Below are positions 38,538 through 50,451 of a DNA stretch of 64,000 nt, piece by piece. Positions within the stretch are counted from its first letter, which is position 1, and the number at the start of each line of letters is the position of its first letter. This DNA comes from Achromobacter pestifer (GTDB taxonomy: Bacteria; Pseudomonadota; Gammaproteobacteria; Burkholderiales; Burkholderiaceae_B). Where the stretch lies: the NCBI RefSeq assembly GCF_013267355.1, contig NZ_CP053985.1:3224001-3288000 (forward strand), read 5' to 3'. A program made the position numbers and the translations under genes. The notes beneath the pieces were generated by a model, which was given only the letters and a program-made list of their open reading frames with translations, searched no databases and was not told the origin of the DNA.

Positions 38538-39395
38538 ATGACGGCGATGCGGCATGTCTTCGATCTGCCTGTGGGCGTCTTCATCGGCCTGGCGGCGCTG
38601 GCGGGCCTGTTCGTCGGCAACTGGCTGACGGTGCTGACGCATCGGCTGCCGCGCATGATGGAACAGGAATGGCAGGCGCACTGCCAGGAAGCCTCAGGCA
38701 AGCCGTCCGCCGCGGGCCGCTATGGTTTGTGGTCGCCCGCCTCGCACTGCCGCGCCTGTGATACCGCCGTGGCAGGCTGGCAGCGGCTGCCGCTCTTGGG
38801 CTGGCTGCTGCTGCGGGGCCGCTGCGGCGCCTGCGGCGCGGCCATAGGCTGGCGCTATCCGGCCATCGAATTGCTGACCTGCGCGCTGTTCGCCGCTTGC
38901 GCCTGGCGCTTCGGCGCAACGCCGCTGGCGCTGTCCGCCATGGGCTTGTCGGCCATGCTGGTGGCGCTGGCCTGGATCGATTTCGAGTCCACGCTGCTGC
39001 CCGACGCATTGACCCAGCCGCTGCTCTGGGCCGGGCTGCTGGTCAATCTGTTCGACGCCTATGCCAGCCTGCAGATGGCGGTGGTGGGGGCGGTGGCGGG
39101 CTACGTCTTTCTGTGGGTTATCTTTCATGTATTCCGCTTGTTGACGGGGCGCGAGGGCATGGGCTACGGCGACTTCAAGCTGCTCGCCGCGCTGGGCGCA
39201 TGGTTCGGCGTGGAAGCCCTGCCGACGCTGCTGCTGAGCGCGTCGCTGCTGGGCGTGCTGATAGGCGGCGCGCTGACCTTGAGCGGCCGCGCCAGCCGCG
39301 GGCAGCCGCTGCCCTTCGGCCCCTATCTTGCGCTGGCGGGCGTCGTGACGCTGCTGGTTGGGGGCGAACACGGTTTGGGGCAGTTTTTGCAATAG
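38538..39395 (+). CDS. pilD: Type IV prepilin peptidase / leader peptidase
   Basis: A 285 aa inner-membrane aspartic protease that cleaves and N-methylates type IV prepilins and type II pseudopilins. Zinc cysteines are in two CxxC pairs (Cys71/74 and Cys96/99). The catalytic aspartates are in ALAWIDFESTLLPD and GMGYGDFKLLAALGAW. ATG 38538 or 38547 fits the conserved start; a longer frame from 38361 has no homology. pilB and pilC are absent nearby, but coaE and zapD follow as in related genomes. Confidence 0.93.
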   Translation: MTAMRHVFDLPVGVFIGLAALAGLFVGNWLTVLTHRLPRMMEQEWQAHCQEASGKPSAAGRYGLWSPASHCRACDTAVAGWQRLPLLGWLLLRGRCGACGAAIGWRYPAIELLTCALFAACAWRFGATPLALSAMGLSAMLVALAWIDFESTLLPDALTQPLLWAGLLVNLFDAYASLQMAVVGAVAGYVFLWVIFHVFRLLTGREGMGYGDFKLLAALGAWFGVEALPTLLLSASLLGVLIGGALTLSGRASRGQPLPFGPYLALAGVVTLLVGGEHGLGQFLQ

Positions 39396-39426
39396 GGCGG
39401 TTCATGCCCTGCATGGGGTGGGCGGT

Positions 39427-40056
39427 ATGTTGAAGATAGGTCTGACGGGCGGCATCGGATCGGGCAAGACCCGGGTGGCGGACCTGCTTGCGGAGTGGGG
39501 CGCCACGCTGGTCGATACCGACGAGATCGCGCGCGAGCTGACTGCCGCGGGCGGCGCGGCCATGCCCGCGATCGAACGCGAGTTCGGCCCGCGCGCGCTG
39601 ACGCCGGACGGCGCGCTGGACCGCGCATGGATGCGCGATCAGGCGTTCTCGGATCCGCAGGTGCGCTTGCGGCTGGAAGCCGTGTTGCATCCTGTCATCG
39701 GACAGGAAACCGAGCGGCAGGCCGGTGCCGCAAGCGGCGCGTACCTGGTCTTCGTGGTACCGCTGCTGGTGGAGTCGCTGCCGCGCTGGCGTTCGCGCCT
39801 GGATCGCATCTGCGTGGTGGACTGCGACCCCGACACGCAGGTGGCGCGGGTGCGGTTGCGCAGCGGGCTGACGGAGCCAGCCATCCGGCGTATCATGGCG
39901 GCACAGGCTGCGCGGGCAAGCCGTCTGGAAGCCGCCGACGACGTCATCGTCAATGACGGGGGCACTACGCCGGACCAATTGCGCGCGCAGGCGAAGACCC
40001 TGCATGACCGCTGGCTGACGCTGGCGAGCACGACGGGCCGGCAAGCCTCGGGCTAG
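39427..40056 (+). CDS. coaE: Dephospho-CoA kinase
   Basis: A 209 aa kinase for the last step of CoA synthesis. ATG 39427 puts the P-loop KIGLTGGIGSGKTRVADLL at the N-terminus as in all CoaE. DTDEIARELT, HPVIGQETERQ and the LVFVVPLLVES strand follow. A start at 39358 would add a non-conserved leader. It lies between pilD and zapD, a conserved order in betaproteobacteria. Confidence 0.95.
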   Translation: MLKIGLTGGIGSGKTRVADLLAEWGATLVDTDEIARELTAAGGAAMPAIEREFGPRALTPDGALDRAWMRDQAFSDPQVRLRLEAVLHPVIGQETERQAGAASGAYLVFVVPLLVESLPRWRSRLDRICVVDCDPDTQVARVRLRSGLTEPAIRRIMAAQAARASRLEAADDVIVNDGGTTPDQLRAQAKTLHDRWLTLASTTGRQASG

Positions 40057-40116
40057 GCCGGCACCCCTGAATAATATTGGCCAGCCGGCCAAACACAGAT
40101 GGGCCTGTAAAGAAGC

Positions 40117-40869
40117 GTGATCGTTTACGAATACCCCTTCAATGAGCGCATCCGCGCTTATCTGCGGCTGGAATACCTGTTCGACAGGTTGTTCTTCTTC
40201 GCCCGCGAGGGGGACTCGCGCCTGCACCAGGTTGCCGTCACCTCCTTGTTCGACCTGCTCGACGCCTGCGAGCGCACCGATGTGAAAGGCGCGGTCCTGC
40301 AAGACCTGGAGCGCCAGCGCATGGCGCTGGTCGGATTGCGCGATCATCCCGGCGTGGCGCAGGATGCGCTCGAAGCCATGCTGCGCGAAATGGAAAAAGT
40401 GACCACGGCGCTGGCCGCGCCCGGCAAGACCGGCCAGTCCCTGCGTGAAAACGAATGGCTGACCAGCCTGCGTGGGCGCCTGTCGGTGCCGGGCAGCGCC
40501 ACGCAGGTCGACATGCCTTCGTATTTTGCCTGGCAGAACAAATCCGAGGCCGCCCGCTGCGCGGACCTGCAAGCCTGGGTAGCGCCCTTCATCCCTTTGT
40601 ATGACGGCCTGACCCTGGCCCTGCGCCTGCTGCGCGAATCCGGCCGCAAGTCGGATACCGTGGGCGAGCAGGGCGCCTACCAGCAGATGCTGGGCGGCAA
40701 GCAGTTCCAGCTGCTGCGTGTCTGGCTGGATCCCGCGCAGGGCGTATTTCCCGAGATCAGCGCCAATAAGTACATGATCTGGATACGTTTTTCTATCCAG
40801 GACGGCGAATTCAAACCCCAGCAGGTCGCCCGCGACGTACCCTTCCAGATGACCCTCTGCAGCTCGTAG
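40117..40869 (+). CDS. zapD: Cell division protein ZapD
   Basis: A 250 aa cytoplasmic FtsZ-bundling protein. MIVYEYPFNERIRAYLRLEYLFDRL and SLRENEWLTSLRGRLSVPGSATQVDMPSYFAW are diagnostic. The start is GTG (40117). yacG, which often follows, is not seen. The 232 bp to the next gene hold no credible coding sequence. Confidence 0.95.
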   Translation: MIVYEYPFNERIRAYLRLEYLFDRLFFFAREGDSRLHQVAVTSLFDLLDACERTDVKGAVLQDLERQRMALVGLRDHPGVAQDALEAMLREMEKVTTALAAPGKTGQSLRENEWLTSLRGRLSVPGSATQVDMPSYFAWQNKSEAARCADLQAWVAPFIPLYDGLTLALRLLRESGRKSDTVGEQGAYQQMLGGKQFQLLRVWLDPAQGVFPEISANKYMIWIRFSIQDGEFKPQQVARDVPFQMTLCSS

Positions 40870-41101
40870 GATGGGTGTGGCGCGAGACTTCCCGCGCAAG
40901 AACACCGTCGCCCAATGCGCGTAAGCCAGCGAGCAGCGCTTGGGTGGGGCAGGACCCGCCAAGCACATGGGGTAAGGCGGCCCCGCTTCCCTTCTGTCCA
41001 GATTCCTGTTGCTCCCAGTTTCAACTAGGGATCGTGGCGCTGGAAACCGGGACGGTCTGGTACACAATACGGCTTTCCTCCGCCCGTGCCGGAACCGTTC
41101 C

Positions 41102-42376
41102 ATGCCTGAAAGCCGTCCCGTCTCTCCCCCCACCCGTTGGACCCGCCGCCGCCTAGTCGGGCTGGCGCTGGTATTGCTAGTCGCGGCGGGCATAGCCTGG
41201 CTTGTGCTGCGGCCCGCGGCCAAGCCGGGCGGGGCAGGCGGGCCGGGAGGGCGGCCCGGCGGCCGGCCGGCGGCGGGCGCCATGATGAACCCGGCGGTGC
41301 CGGTGCGCATCGCCACCGCCGCCCAGCAGGACATCGACATCTATCTGAAATCGCTGGGTACCGTGACCGCCTACAACACCGTCACCGTGCGCAGCCGGGT
41401 CAGCGGCGAACTGGTGGAAGTGGCCTTCCAGGAAGGCCAGCAGGTGAAGGCCGGCGACCTGCTGGCCCAGGTGGATCCGCGGGCGTTCCAGGTGGCCCTG
41501 GACCAGGCGCGCGGCACGCAGATGCAGAACCTGGCGCAGCTGGAGAACGCCCGGCGCGACCTGCAGCGCTATCAGGCGCTGTACAAGCAGGACTCGATCG
41601 CCAAGCAGCAGGTCGACACGCAGGCGGCGCTGGTGCGCCAGTACGAAGGCACGGTCAAGAGCGATCAGGCCAATGTGGACAATGCCCGCCTGCAACTGGA
41701 CTACGCCCGGATCACGGCGCCGATCAGCGGCCGCCTGGGCCTGCGCCAGGTGGACCGCGGCAATCTGGTGTCCAGCTCTGACACGAATGGTCTGGTGGTG
41801 ATCACCCAGACCCAGCCGATCTCCGTGGTGTTCACGCTGCCCGAGACCCAGTTGCCCGAAGTGCGGGCCGAGATCGCCGCCGGCAAGACGCTGGCGGTGG
41901 ATGCCTATGACCGCGCCGACACCCGCCGCATCGCCACGGGCCAGCTGGAAACAATGGACAACCAGATCGACGTGACCACCGGCACCCTGAAGCTGAAGGC
42001 GCGCTTCGAGAACGCCGACGATGCGCTCTTTCCGAACCAGTTCGTCAACGTGCGCCTGCACGTGCTCACGCGCAAGGACGTGACTGCGATTCCCACCGCC
42101 GCCATCCAGCAAGGCTCGGCCGGCGCCTTCGTCTTCCTGGTGCAGGAGGACAGCACCGTGCAGGTGCGCCAGGTGAAGCTGGGCGCGGTCAACAACGGCA
42201 TGGTGGCCGTCAACGAAGGCCTGCAGCCGGGCGACCGGGTGGTGGTCGAAGGCACCGACCGCCTGCGCGCAGGCGCCAAGGTGGACGTGGTGGGGGGCGC
42301 GGACGTGATCCCCGCCGCCAGCGGCAAGACCCTGGGCGCGGGCGGCCCGGCCGGCACCACGCCGCCGTCGAAATAA
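41102..42376 (+). CDS. mdtA: RND efflux periplasmic adaptor, MdtA/MuxA type
   Basis: A 424 aa membrane-fusion protein. An N-terminal membrane anchor ([20 protein letters not shown]) and a Gly/Pro-rich linker precede the lipoyl half ([42 protein letters not shown], with TVTAYN in place of the first residues). A coiled-coil hairpin ([42 protein letters not shown]) and a beta-barrel follow. I chose ATG 41102 because it places the anchor at the N-terminus. First gene of a four-gene efflux operon. Confidence 0.93.
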   Translation: MPESRPVSPPTRWTRRRLVGLALVLLVAAGIAWLVLRPAAKPGGAGGPGGRPGGRPAAGAMMNPAVPVRIATAAQQDIDIYLKSLGTVTAYNTVTVRSRVSGELVEVAFQEGQQVKAGDLLAQVDPRAFQVALDQARGTQMQNLAQLENARRDLQRYQALYKQDSIAKQQVDTQAALVRQYEGTVKSDQANVDNARLQLDYARITAPISGRLGLRQVDRGNLVSSSDTNGLVVITQTQPISVVFTLPETQLPEVRAEIAAGKTLAVDAYDRADTRRIATGQLETMDNQIDVTTGTLKLKARFENADDALFPNQFVNVRLHVLTRKDVTAIPTAAIQQGSAGAFVFLVQEDSTVQVRQVKLGAVNNGMVAVNEGLQPGDRVVVEGTDRLRAGAKVDVVGGADVIPAASGKTLGAGGPAGTTPPSK

Positions 42377-42389
42377 GCCGGGAAGCATC

Positions 42390-45300
42390 GTGAGCCCGTC
42401 GCGCCTGTTCATCCTGCGTCCGGTGGCCACCACGCTGTCGATGGTGGCCATCCTGATCGCCGGTTTCATCGCCTACCGGCTGCTGCCCGTTTCGGCCCTG
42501 CCGGAAGTGGACTACCCGACGATCCAGGTGGTGACGCTGTACCCCGGCGCCAGTCCCGATGTGATGACTTCGCTGGTCACTTCGCCATTGGAGCGGCAAT
42601 TCGGGCAGATGCCGGGCCTGAACCAGATGTCGTCGACCAGTTCGGGCGGCGCCTCGGTCATCACGCTGCAGTTCAACCTGACCCTGCCGCTGGACGTGGC
42701 TGAACAACAGGTGCAGGCGGCAATCAATGCGGCCTCGAATCTGCTGCCCAGCGACCTGCCGGTGCCGCCGACCTACAACAAGGTGAACCCGGCGGACGCC
42801 GCCGTGCTGACGTTGGCGATCACCTCGCCCACCATGCCCTTGCCCCAGGTGCGCGACCTGGTGGATACGCGGGTGGCGCAGAAACTGTCGCAGATCCCCG
42901 GCGTGGGCCTGGTCAGCGTGGCGGGCGGGCAGCGTCCGGCGGTGCGGGTGCAGGTCAATCCGCAGGCGCTGGCGGCCAACGGCTTGTCGATGTCGGACCT
43001 GCGCACGGCCATCGTCGGCGCCAACGTCAACCAGCCCAAGGGCAATCTGGACGGGCCGCAGCGGTCCACCACCATCAACGCCAACGATCAGCTCAAGACG
43101 CCCACCGACTACAACGACCTGATCATCGCGTACAAGAACAACGCGCCGCTGCGCCTGTCCGACGTGGCGCGCGCCGTCGAAGGCGCCGAGGACACGCGCC
43201 AGGCGGCCTGGGCCGGCGACAAGCCCGCCATTCTGCTCAACATCCAGCGCCAGCCGGGCGCCAACGTGATCGACGTGGTCAACCGGATCCAGACGCTGCT
43301 GCCGCAACTGCGCGCCGCCTTGCCCGCGACCCTGGACGTGAGCGTGGTGTCCGACCGCACCCAGACCATCCGCGATTCGGTGGCCGACGTGCAGTTCGAG
43401 ATGATGCTGGCCGTGGCCCTGGTGGTCATGGTGACCTTCGTGTTCCTGCGCAGCCTGACGGCCACGCTGATTCCCAGCGTGGTCGTGCCGCTGTCGCTGG
43501 TGGGCACCTTCGGCATCATGTACCTGGCCGGCTTCTCCATCAACAACCTGACCCTGATGGCGCTGACCATCGCCACCGGCTTCGTGGTGGACGACGCCAT
43601 CGTCATGATCGAGAACATTGCGCGCCATATCGAGGAAGGCGAAACGCCGCTGCAAGCCGCGCTCAAGGGGGCTTCGCAGATCGGCTTCACGCTGATCTCG
43701 CTGACCTTTTCGCTGATCGCGGTGCTGATTCCGCTGCTTTTCATGACCGAAGTGGTGGGGCGGCTGTTCCGCGAGTTCGCCATCACGCTGGCCGTGTCGA
43801 TCCTGATATCGCTGGTGGTGTCGCTGACCCTGACGCCCATGATGTGCGCGCGCCTCTTGCGCGCCGAGTCCGAGCAGAAGCACGGCCGCTTCCATCAGGT
43901 CACGGGCGCTTTCATCGACCGCGTGATCGCCGGCTACGACCGTTGGCTGCAAGTCGTGCTGCGGCATCAGCCGCTGACGCTGCTGGTAGCGCTGGCGACC
44001 TTCGCGTTGACCGTGCTGCTCTACATGGTGATCCCCAAGGGCTTCTTCCCGCAGCAGGACACCGGCCTGATCCAGGCCATCACCCAGGCGCCGCAATCGA
44101 TTTCCTTCCCGGCCATGGCGGAGCGCCAGCGCACGGCCGCGCGCCTGGTGCTGGAGGATCCCGACGTGCAGGCCGTGTCATCCTTCATCGGCGTGGACGG
44201 CAGCAACGCCACGCTCAGCGCCGGACGCATGCAGATTGCGCTCAAACCGCAATCCGAGCGCAACGGCGACCTGCGCACGGTGATGGGGCGCTTGGAACAG
44301 GCCCTGGCCAAGCAGGACGGCCTGACGGTCTACATGCAGCCGGTGCAGGACCTGACCATCGAGGACCGCGTGAGCCGCACGCAGTACCAGATGACGCTGT
44401 CCAATCCCGACCTGAAGGTGCTGAGCGAATGGACGCCCAAGCTGGTGAACCGCTTGCGCCAGGTGCCCGGCTTGAAGGACGTGACCGACGACCTGCAGGA
44501 CGACGGCCTGCAGACCTGGGTCGAGATCGACCGCGACGCCGCATCGCGGCTGGGCATCACGGCCGCGGTGATCGACGAGGCGCTCTATAACGCCTTCGGC
44601 CAGCGGCTGATTTCCACCATCTTCACGCAATCCAATCAGTACCGCGTGGTGTTGGAGGTCGAACCACAGTTCCAGGTGACGCCGGCCTCGCTGGGCCAGA
44701 TCCACGTGCCGACCTCGACCGGCGCGCAGGTGCCGCTGTCATCGGTGGCGCACATCAGCGAGGGCAAGACGGTGCTGGCCGTCAATCGGCTGGATCAGTT
44801 TCCGATGGTGACGGTGTCCTTCAACCTGGCGCCGGGCGCTTCGCTGTCCAGTGCGGTGGTGGACATCGCCGCGGCCGAGGCCGAGATCGGCCTGCCCACC
44901 GGCGTCGAGACGCGCTTCCAGGGCGCGGCGCTGGCGTTCCAGAATTCGCTGTCCAGCACCTTGTGGCTGATCCTGGCCGCCATCGTGACGATGTACATCG
45001 TGCTGGGCGTGCTGTACGAAAGCTATATCCATCCCATCACCATCCTGTCGACGCTGCCTTCGGCCGGCGTGGGGGCGCTGCTGGCGCTCCTGATCAGCGG
45101 CACCGAGCTGGACATGATAGGCATCATCGGCATCATCCTCTTGATTGGCATCGTCAAGAAGAACGCCATCATGATGATCGACTTCGCGCTGGACGCGGAG
45201 CGCAAGCGCGGCCTGAGCCCGCGCGCGGCCATCCATGAAGCCGCGCTGCTGCGCTTCCGTCCCATCCTGATGACCACGCTGGCCGCGCTGTTCGGCGCGC

Positions 45301-45488
45301 TGCCGCTGATGCTGTCGACCGGGACGGGCGCGGAGCTGCGCCAGCCGCTGGGCCTGGTGATGGTGGGCGGGCTGCTGCTGTCGCAGGTGCTGACCCTGTT
45401 CACCACGCCGGTCATCTACCTGATGTTCGACCGCATGTCGCGCCGCTGGCGCGGCGTGGACCAGGCGCCGGCGGAGGATGCGTCATGA
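42390..45488 (+). CDS. mdtB: RND efflux inner-membrane pump subunit, MdtB/MuxB type
   Basis: A 1032 aa RND transporter with 12 predicted helices and two large periplasmic loops. The start [44 protein letters not shown] is typical, and the proton-relay aspartates lie in [24 protein letters not shown] 42390 is 13 bp after the adaptor gene. MdtB and MdtC-like pumps work as a heterotrimer, and mdtC follows with a 4 bp overlap. Confidence 0.94.
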   Translation: MSPSRLFILRPVATTLSMVAILIAGFIAYRLLPVSALPEVDYPTIQVVTLYPGASPDVMTSLVTSPLERQFGQMPGLNQMSSTSSGGASVITLQFNLTLPLDVAEQQVQAAINAASNLLPSDLPVPPTYNKVNPADAAVLTLAITSPTMPLPQVRDLVDTRVAQKLSQIPGVGLVSVAGGQRPAVRVQVNPQALAANGLSMSDLRTAIVGANVNQPKGNLDGPQRSTTINANDQLKTPTDYNDLIIAYKNNAPLRLSDVARAVEGAEDTRQAAWAGDKPAILLNIQRQPGANVIDVVNRIQTLLPQLRAALPATLDVSVVSDRTQTIRDSVADVQFEMMLAVALVVMVTFVFLRSLTATLIPSVVVPLSLVGTFGIMYLAGFSINNLTLMALTIATGFVVDDAIVMIENIARHIEEGETPLQAALKGASQIGFTLISLTFSLIAVLIPLLFMTEVVGRLFREFAITLAVSILISLVVSLTLTPMMCARLLRAESEQKHGRFHQVTGAFIDRVIAGYDRWLQVVLRHQPLTLLVALATFALTVLLYMVIPKGFFPQQDTGLIQAITQAPQSISFPAMAERQRTAARLVLEDPDVQAVSSFIGVDGSNATLSAGRMQIALKPQSERNGDLRTVMGRLEQALAKQDGLTVYMQPVQDLTIEDRVSRTQYQMTLSNPDLKVLSEWTPKLVNRLRQVPGLKDVTDDLQDDGLQTWVEIDRDAASRLGITAAVIDEALYNAFGQRLISTIFTQSNQYRVVLEVEPQFQVTPASLGQIHVPTSTGAQVPLSSVAHISEGKTVLAVNRLDQFPMVTVSFNLAPGASLSSAVVDIAAAEAEIGLPTGVETRFQGAALAFQNSLSSTLWLILAAIVTMYIVLGVLYESYIHPITILSTLPSAGVGALLALLISGTELDMIGIIGIILLIGIVKKNAIMMIDFALDAERKRGLSPRAAIHEAALLRFRPILMTTLAALFGALPLMLSTGTGAELRQPLGLVMVGGLLLSQVLTLFTTPVIYLMFDRMSRRWRGVDQAPAEDAS

Positions 45489-48400
45489 TCCTGTCGGCAC
45501 CCTTCATCGTCCGGCCGGTGGCGACCACGCTGCTGAGCCTGGCGGTTGTGCTGGCAGGCATGCTGTCGTTCTTCCTCTTGCCCGTGGCGCCGCTGCCGCA
45601 GGTGGACATTCCCACCATTTCGGTCTCGGCCAGCCTGCCGGGCGCCAGTCCGGAAACCATGGCGTCCAGCGTGGCCACGCCGCTGGAGCGCTCGCTGGGC
45701 AGCATCGCCGGCGTGACCGAGATGACCTCCAGCAGCTCGCAGGGCTCTACCCGAATCACGCTGCAATTCGATCTTTCACGCGACATCAATGGCGCGGCCC
45801 GCGACGTGCAGGCCGCCATCAACGCGGCGCGCTCGCTCTTGCCGACCAGCCTGCGCAGCAATCCCACGTACCACAAGTCCAATCCGTCCGACGCGCCCAT
45901 CATGACCCTGGCGCTGACGTCCGACACGCTCAGCCAGGGCCAGCTTTACGACATCGCCTCGACCATCGTGGCGCAGAAGCTGTCGCAGGTGGACGGCGTG
46001 GGCGAGGTGACGGTGGGCGGCAGTTCGCTGCCGGCGGTGCGCGTCACCGTGCTGCCGGGCGCGCTGGCCAACCGCGGCGTATCGCTGGACCAGTTGCGCA
46101 CCACGCTGGCCAATGCCAACGCCAACCGTCCCAAGGGCGTGCTGGAGAATGACCGCTATCACTGGCAGGTCATGGCCAGCGACCAGCTCAGCCGCGCCGA
46201 GCAGTACCGGCCGCTGATCGTCGCCTGGAAGGACGGCGCGCCGGTGCGCGTATCCGATGTGGCCCGCGTCGAGGATTCGGTCGAAGACCTGTATCAGACC
46301 GGCTTCTTCAACGAGCGCAAGGCCATCCTGATGATCGTGCGGCGCCAGGCCGACGCCAACATCATCGAAACCGTGGACGCGGTGCGCGCGCAGCTGCCCA
46401 TCCTGCAGGCCCTGATGCCGGCGGACGCGCACATGACGGTGGCGCAGGACCGCACGCCCAGCATCCGGGCTTCGCTGCATGAGGCCGAGCTGACCCTGAT
46501 CATCGCCGTGGGCCTGGTGGTGCTGGTGGTGCTGCTGTTCCTGCGGCGCTGGCGCGCGGCCATCATCCCCAGCGTGGCGGTGCCGGTCTCGCTGATCGGC
46601 ACGTTCTGCATCATGTACCTCAGCGGCTTCACGCTGAACACGATTTCGCTGATGGCGCTGATCGTGGCGACCGGCTTCGTGGTGGACGACGCCATCGTGG
46701 TGCTGGAGAACATCATGCGCCACGTGGAGCGCGGCATGTCGCCCATGCGCGCGGCGCTGCGCGGTTCGCGCGAAGTGGGCTTTACCGTGCTGTCGATGAG
46801 CCTGTCGCTGGTGGCGGTGTTCATCCCCATTCTCTTGATGGGCGGCGTGGTCGGGCGCTTGTTCCGCGAGTTTGCGGTGACGCTGTCGGCCGCCATCCTG
46901 GTGTCGCTGGTGGTGTCGCTGACCTTGACGCCGATGATGTGCGCGCGCCTCTTGCGTCAGGAAGCCCCCGACGAGAAGCCGCCCGGACGGCTGGCGCGCT
47001 GGTCCGAGCGCGGCTTCGACGCCATGCTGGACGGCTACCGCCGCAGCCTGCGCTGGGCGCTGACGCACAGCCGGCTGATGATGCTGATCCTGGCGGTGGC
47101 CGTGGGCCTGAACGTCTATCTGTACACCGTGGTGCCCAAGGGCTTTTTCCCGCAGCAGGACACGGGCCAGCTGCTGGGCTTTTTCCGCGTGGACCAGGGC
47201 ACCTCGTTCCAGGCCACGCTGCCCAAGCTGGAGGCGTTGCGCAAGGTGGTGCTGGCGGATCCGGCGGTGCAGAGCATGACGGGTTATGCGGGCGGACGGG
47301 GCGGCAGCAACAGCAGTTTCATGCAGATCCAGCTGAAGCCCCTGGAAGAGCGCAAGGTCTCGGCGGACGCGGTCATCAACCGGCTGCGCGGCAAGCTGCA
47401 GAACATGCCGGGCGCGCGCATGTTCCTGGTGTCGCAGCAGGACATACGCATCGGCGGGCGCCAGAGCCAGGGCTCTTACGACTACACGCTGATGGCGGGC
47501 GACCTGCAATTGCTGCGCACCTGGATGCCGAAGGTGCAGCAAGCCATGGCCCAGATCCCCGAGATCACCGACGTCGACACCGACGTCGAGGACAAGGGCC
47601 GCCAGATCAACCTGGTCATCGACCGCGAGGCCGCGACCCGCCTGGGCGTGAGCATGTCCACCATCTCCACGGTGCTGAACAACTCCTTCAGCCAGCGCCA
47701 GGTGTCGGTGATGTATGGGCCGCTGAACCAGTACCACGTGGTGCTGGGCGTGGACCCGAAGTTCGCGCAGGACATCGAGTCGCTCAGGCAGGTCGAGGTC
47801 ATCACCGCGGCCGGCGCGCGCGTGCCGCTGTCGGCCTTCACCCGCCTGGAAAACGCCAACGCGCCGCTCAGCGTGCAGCATCAGGGGCTGTTCGTGGCCG
47901 ACACCATCTCGTTCAGCCTGGCGCCGGGCGTGTCGCTGGGTCAGGCCACCAGCGCCATCGATGCGGCCGTGGCGCGCATCGGCCTGCCGTCGGATCAGAT
48001 CCAGGCCGGCTTCCAGGGCACGGCCGCGGCCTTGCAGCAGACGCTGGCGCAGCAGCCCTGGCTGATCCTGGCGGCGCTGGTCACCATGTACATCGTGCTG
48101 GGCATTCTGTACGAAAGCTTCGTGCATCCGCTGACCATTTTGTCGACCCTGCCGTCCGCCGGCCTGGGCGCATTGCTGGCGCTGTTGCTGGTGCGCTACG
48201 ACTTCACGCTGATCGCGCTGATCGGGGTGTTCCTGCTGATCGGCATCGTCAAGAAGAACGCCATCATGATGGTGGACTTCGCCCTGGATGCCGAACGCAC
48301 CCAAGGCATGAACCCGCGCGACGCCATTTTCCAGGCCTGCCTGACGCGCTTTCGCCCCATCATGATGACGACCATGGCCGCCATCTTCGGCGCGCTGCCG

Positions 48401-48598
48401 CTGGTGCTGGCCACCGGCGCCGGCGTCGAGATGCGCCAGCCGCTGGGCATTACCATCGTCGGTGGCCTGGTTCTGAGCCAGATCCTCACGCTGTACACCA
48501 CGCCCGTGGTCTATCTTTACCTGGACCGCTTCCGTCTCTGGGCCGCGCGCGGGCGCGCGCCCAAGAACGGGTCCTCCGCTTCCATAGAACCTACATGA
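45485..48598 (+). CDS. mdtC: RND efflux inner-membrane pump subunit, MdtC/MuxC type
   Basis: A 1037 aa RND transporter, start ATGA-coupled to the previous gene. It has [51 protein letters not shown], the proton-relay pair in [21 protein letters not shown] and the C-terminal [22 protein letters not shown]. The two pump genes are paralogues. Together with mdtA they form an MdtABC/MuxABC-type exporter. Confidence 0.94.
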   Translation: MILSAPFIVRPVATTLLSLAVVLAGMLSFFLLPVAPLPQVDIPTISVSASLPGASPETMASSVATPLERSLGSIAGVTEMTSSSSQGSTRITLQFDLSRDINGAARDVQAAINAARSLLPTSLRSNPTYHKSNPSDAPIMTLALTSDTLSQGQLYDIASTIVAQKLSQVDGVGEVTVGGSSLPAVRVTVLPGALANRGVSLDQLRTTLANANANRPKGVLENDRYHWQVMASDQLSRAEQYRPLIVAWKDGAPVRVSDVARVEDSVEDLYQTGFFNERKAILMIVRRQADANIIETVDAVRAQLPILQALMPADAHMTVAQDRTPSIRASLHEAELTLIIAVGLVVLVVLLFLRRWRAAIIPSVAVPVSLIGTFCIMYLSGFTLNTISLMALIVATGFVVDDAIVVLENIMRHVERGMSPMRAALRGSREVGFTVLSMSLSLVAVFIPILLMGGVVGRLFREFAVTLSAAILVSLVVSLTLTPMMCARLLRQEAPDEKPPGRLARWSERGFDAMLDGYRRSLRWALTHSRLMMLILAVAVGLNVYLYTVVPKGFFPQQDTGQLLGFFRVDQGTSFQATLPKLEALRKVVLADPAVQSMTGYAGGRGGSNSSFMQIQLKPLEERKVSADAVINRLRGKLQNMPGARMFLVSQQDIRIGGRQSQGSYDYTLMAGDLQLLRTWMPKVQQAMAQIPEITDVDTDVEDKGRQINLVIDREAATRLGVSMSTISTVLNNSFSQRQVSVMYGPLNQYHVVLGVDPKFAQDIESLRQVEVITAAGARVPLSAFTRLENANAPLSVQHQGLFVADTISFSLAPGVSLGQATSAIDAAVARIGLPSDQIQAGFQGTAAALQQTLAQQPWLILAALVTMYIVLGILYESFVHPLTILSTLPSAGLGALLALLLVRYDFTLIALIGVFLLIGIVKKNAIMMVDFALDAERTQGMNPRDAIFQACLTRFRPIMMTTMAAIFGALPLVLATGAGVEMRQPLGITIVGGLVLSQILTLYTTPVVYLYLDRFRLWAARGRAPKNGSSASIEPT

Positions 48599-50118
48599 TG
48601 CGCAACGCCAAGCCTGTTCCGAACCTGTTCCTTCCCCGCAGCATCGCCGCGGCCGCGCTGTGCGCGCTGCTGGGCGCTTGCGCGGTCGGCCCCGATTACC
48701 AGCGCCCGGCGCTGGACGTGGGCGCGGCCTACAAGGAAGGCCAGGGAGAAGTCGAAGGCTGGAAGCTGGCCCAACCTTTGGACCAGGCCGAACGCGGCGA
48801 TTGGTGGCGGGTCTACGACGACGCCACGCTCAACGGCCTGGTGGCGCGCCTGAACGAGTCGAACCAGACCGTGGCTCAGGCCGAGGCCAATTACCGGCAG
48901 GCGCTAGGCCTGGTGCGTGGCGCGCGCGCCGGCTTTTTCCCGACCGTGGGCGCGGGCGCGGGCATGACGCGCTCGGGCAGCGGCGGCGGGCAGAATGGCT
49001 CGACCTTGTCGTCCGGCAGCAATGTCTCGAACCAGTATTCGCTGACCGGCAACGTCAGCTGGGAAGTGGACCTGTGGGGCCGTGTGCGGCGCAGCGTGGA
49101 ATCCTCGGAAGCCAGCGCCGCGGCCAGCCTGGCCGATCTGGGCGCCACGCGTCTGAGCGCCCAGGCCGCGCTGGTGCAGGCCTATCTGCAATTGCGCGTG
49201 CTGGACGAACAGAAGCGTCTGCTGGACGCCACCGTCGCGGCCTACGAAAAATCCCTGCAGCTGACGCAGAATCGTTACGCCGTGGGCGTGGCGGGCCAGG
49301 CTGACGTAGCCGTGGCGCGCACGCAGGTGGAAAGCACACGCGCGCAGTCCATCGACCTGGATTGGCAGCGCGGCCAGCTTGAACACGCCATTGCCGTGCT
49401 GATGGGCCAGGCGCCGTCGCAATTCAGCCTGCCGCCCGCGGTGTTTGCGCTGCAACTGCCGCAGATCCCGGTGGGCCTGCCGTCCGAGCTGCTGGAGCGC
49501 CGTCCCGACGTGGCGGCCGCCGAGCGCCGAGCCGCCGCCGCCAATGCGCAGATCGGCGTGGCGCAGGCCGCGTGGTTCCCCAGCCTGACGCTGTCGGCCG
49601 ATGGGGGTTTCCGCAACGGCCAGTTCGCGGAGTTGCTGACGGCGCCGGCGCGCTTCTGGTCGCTGGGGCCGGCGCTGGCGCTGACGATATTCGATGGCGG
49701 CGCGCGCGAGGCGCAGGTGGAACAGGCCCGTGCGTCCTATGACGCGCAAGCGGCCGCTTACCGCCAGACGGCGCTGACCGGGCTGCGCGAGGTCGAGGAC
49801 TACCTGATCCAGTTGCGCGTCATGGAGAACGAGCAGGTGGTGCAGCGCCGCGCGCTTGAATCCGCGCGCGAATCGCTGCGCCTGACGCAGAATCAATACA
49901 AAGCCGGCCTGGTCGATTACCTGAGCGTGGCGGTGGTGGATGCCACCGCGCTCAACAGCGAACGCAATGCGCTGAGCCTGCTGGGCAACCGCTTCGCGGC
50001 CAGCGTCAATCTGATCGTGGCCTTGGGCGGCGGCTGGGAAGGCCTGCCTCCCGCAGGGGCGCAAGCGCGCGCGGACAATCAGGCCGCGCCCGCGGCAGCA
50101 GCGCCCGCGCAGCCCTGA
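48595..50118 (+). CDS. RND outer-membrane channel lipoprotein, NodT/OprM type
   Basis: A 507 aa outer-membrane factor. The start ATG at 48595 overlaps the mdtC stop by 4 bp (ATGA). A signal peptide with lipobox LGAC (Cys29) precedes [11 protein letters not shown], then two copies of the TolC-like helical hairpin domain. [24 protein letters not shown] and [48 protein letters not shown] are typical. It completes the tripartite pump, as OpmB does for MuxABC in Pseudomonas. Confidence 0.93.
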   Translation: MMRNAKPVPNLFLPRSIAAAALCALLGACAVGPDYQRPALDVGAAYKEGQGEVEGWKLAQPLDQAERGDWWRVYDDATLNGLVARLNESNQTVAQAEANYRQALGLVRGARAGFFPTVGAGAGMTRSGSGGGQNGSTLSSGSNVSNQYSLTGNVSWEVDLWGRVRRSVESSEASAAASLADLGATRLSAQAALVQAYLQLRVLDEQKRLLDATVAAYEKSLQLTQNRYAVGVAGQADVAVARTQVESTRAQSIDLDWQRGQLEHAIAVLMGQAPSQFSLPPAVFALQLPQIPVGLPSELLERRPDVAAAERRAAAANAQIGVAQAAWFPSLTLSADGGFRNGQFAELLTAPARFWSLGPALALTIFDGGAREAQVEQARASYDAQAAAYRQTALTGLREVEDYLIQLRVMENEQVVQRRALESARESLRLTQNQYKAGLVDYLSVAVVDATALNSERNALSLLGNRFAASVNLIVALGGGWEGLPPAGAQARADNQAAPAAAAPAQP

Positions 50119-50171
50119 ACTTGCGCCGCGCGGATGCGTGGTGAAACGCTGGCGTCGTCAACGCCCGCGTT

Positions 50172-50441
50172 TCACCCGCGCGGCAGGAAGGCGATGACCA
50201 GCCAGGCCGCCGCCGCGGGCACCGCGAACACCAGCAGCAGGATGGGCAGTTCCTCGCGTACCGTGTAGCCGGCGCGCGTGACGCCGACCCACATGTTGAC
50301 GATAGCCATCAGCAGCCACGCGGGCAGGAACAGCTTGGCCGCGGCAATCGAGCCGGCCGCGTCGCCGCCCCATTGCTTGCCGAACAGCGCGAACACGGCC
50401 AGCAGCAGCAGGCCTCCGACGATGGTCAACAGTACGTGCAT
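50172..50441 (-). CDS. Small membrane protein, function unknown
   Basis: An 89 aa protein with three hydrophobic segments (about 3-20, 36-53 and 65-86). It contains KQWGGDAAGSIAAAKLFLPAWLLMAIVNMWVGVTRAGYTVREELPILLLVFAVPA. Such proteins are often encoded beside an SDR in Burkholderiales. It follows the SDR gene by 10 bp on the same strand. I know no activity for it. Confidence 0.78.
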   Translation of the reverse strand: MHVLLTIVGGLLLLAVFALFGKQWGGDAAGSIAAAKLFLPAWLLMAIVNMWVGVTRAGYTVREELPILLLVFAVPAAAAWLVIAFLPRG

Positions 50442-50451
50442 GGCGCCGCTC

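Noticed and set aside
40870..41101. A yacG or other gene between zapD and mdtA
   Set aside because: No zinc-ribbon or other domain-like frame with a ribosome site is present. The start of the interval (GTAGGATGGGTG) only resembles common intergenic repeat ends.
45776..48304. 842-residue open frame on the minus strand
   Set aside because: Antisense to mdtC; His/Gln-rich with no recognisable protein features.
46939..48594. Extension of the outer-membrane channel frame far upstream
   Set aside because: The frame is open by chance inside mdtC. The lipoprotein signal starts at 48595, which is coupled to the mdtC stop.
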